Assembly (NCBI GenBank): GCA_947178255.1
Contig: CAMWXP010000015.1
Location: 1-34,840 of the forward strand
DNA: 34,840 nucleotides
Reading direction: 5' to 3'
Origin: an uncultured Clostridia bacterium
Lineage (GTDB): Bacteria; Bacillota; Clostridia; Christensenellales; Pumilibacteraceae
In this document: piece after piece, positions 34,840 to 34,840 of the stretch
How the letters are laid out: the number at the start of each line of letters is the position of its first letter
Numbering within the stretch: the first letter of the stretch is position 1
Made by a program: the position numbers and the translations under genes
Notes under the pieces: model-generated
The model's database searches: none
Seen by the model: only the letters and a program-made list of their open reading frames with translations
What the model was told of the DNA's origin: nothing

Positions 34840-34840
34840 A

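Overview
The window reads as a chromosomal segment of an uncultured Gram-positive bacterium of the Firmicutes, most likely a gut Clostridia (Christensenellales-like). This is inferred from AddAB rather than RecBCD, clear AGGAGG-type ribosome sites, lipoprotein signal sequences, BspA/InlB-type surface proteins, COG4586/4587/3694 ABC exporters and a large serine recombinase with a TnpW-like partner. No rRNA or tRNA is present, so the taxonomic call is only an inference.

Layout. 231-6295 (minus): addB-addA, the helicase-nuclease for double-strand break repair. 6427-10579 (plus): an orphan lipoprotein and a RimK-like ATP-grasp ligase, then a soluble PAS hybrid histidine kinase with its own strong promoter, closed by a bidirectional terminator. 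10641-16411 (minus): two ABC-2 export systems. The upstream one is an ATPase plus permease. The downstream one is an ATPase plus two permeases, followed by a TIGR04076 and a DUF1697 gene. 16630-22041 (minus): two large exported proteins, a BspA-like/InlB-repeat protein and a lipoprotein with an HEIAH metallopeptidase motif. Next comes a gene-poor stretch holding a 41-codon small ORF with its own promoter and structured RNA. 22638-23576 (minus): a polytopic membrane protein. 23693-26100 (plus): a DUF1538 transporter with two PII-like regulators. 26160-30700 (minus): marR, a heterodimeric ABC exporter pair and luxS in one operon behind a promoter with tandem palindromes. 30949-32630 (minus): iscS-iscU behind a consensus promoter. 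32872 to the right edge: one end of an integrative element (serine recombinase, TnpW-like ORF).

The most useful second looks are these: a G11 homopolymer inside the spacer of the promoter of the 14180-11539 exporter operon, a possible phase-variation switch; three promoters whose predicted transcription start falls at or within about 7 nt of an ATG that lacks a ribosome site (candidate leaderless mRNAs); the small gene plus structured RNA at 22199-22568; dispersed inverted-repeat elements abutting or containing stop codons; luxS transcribed with a MarR-controlled multidrug-type exporter; and the metallopeptidase-InlB-repeat lipoprotein.

All positions, motifs and spacings were read by eye from the sequence. 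No similarity search, fold prediction or statistics were run.
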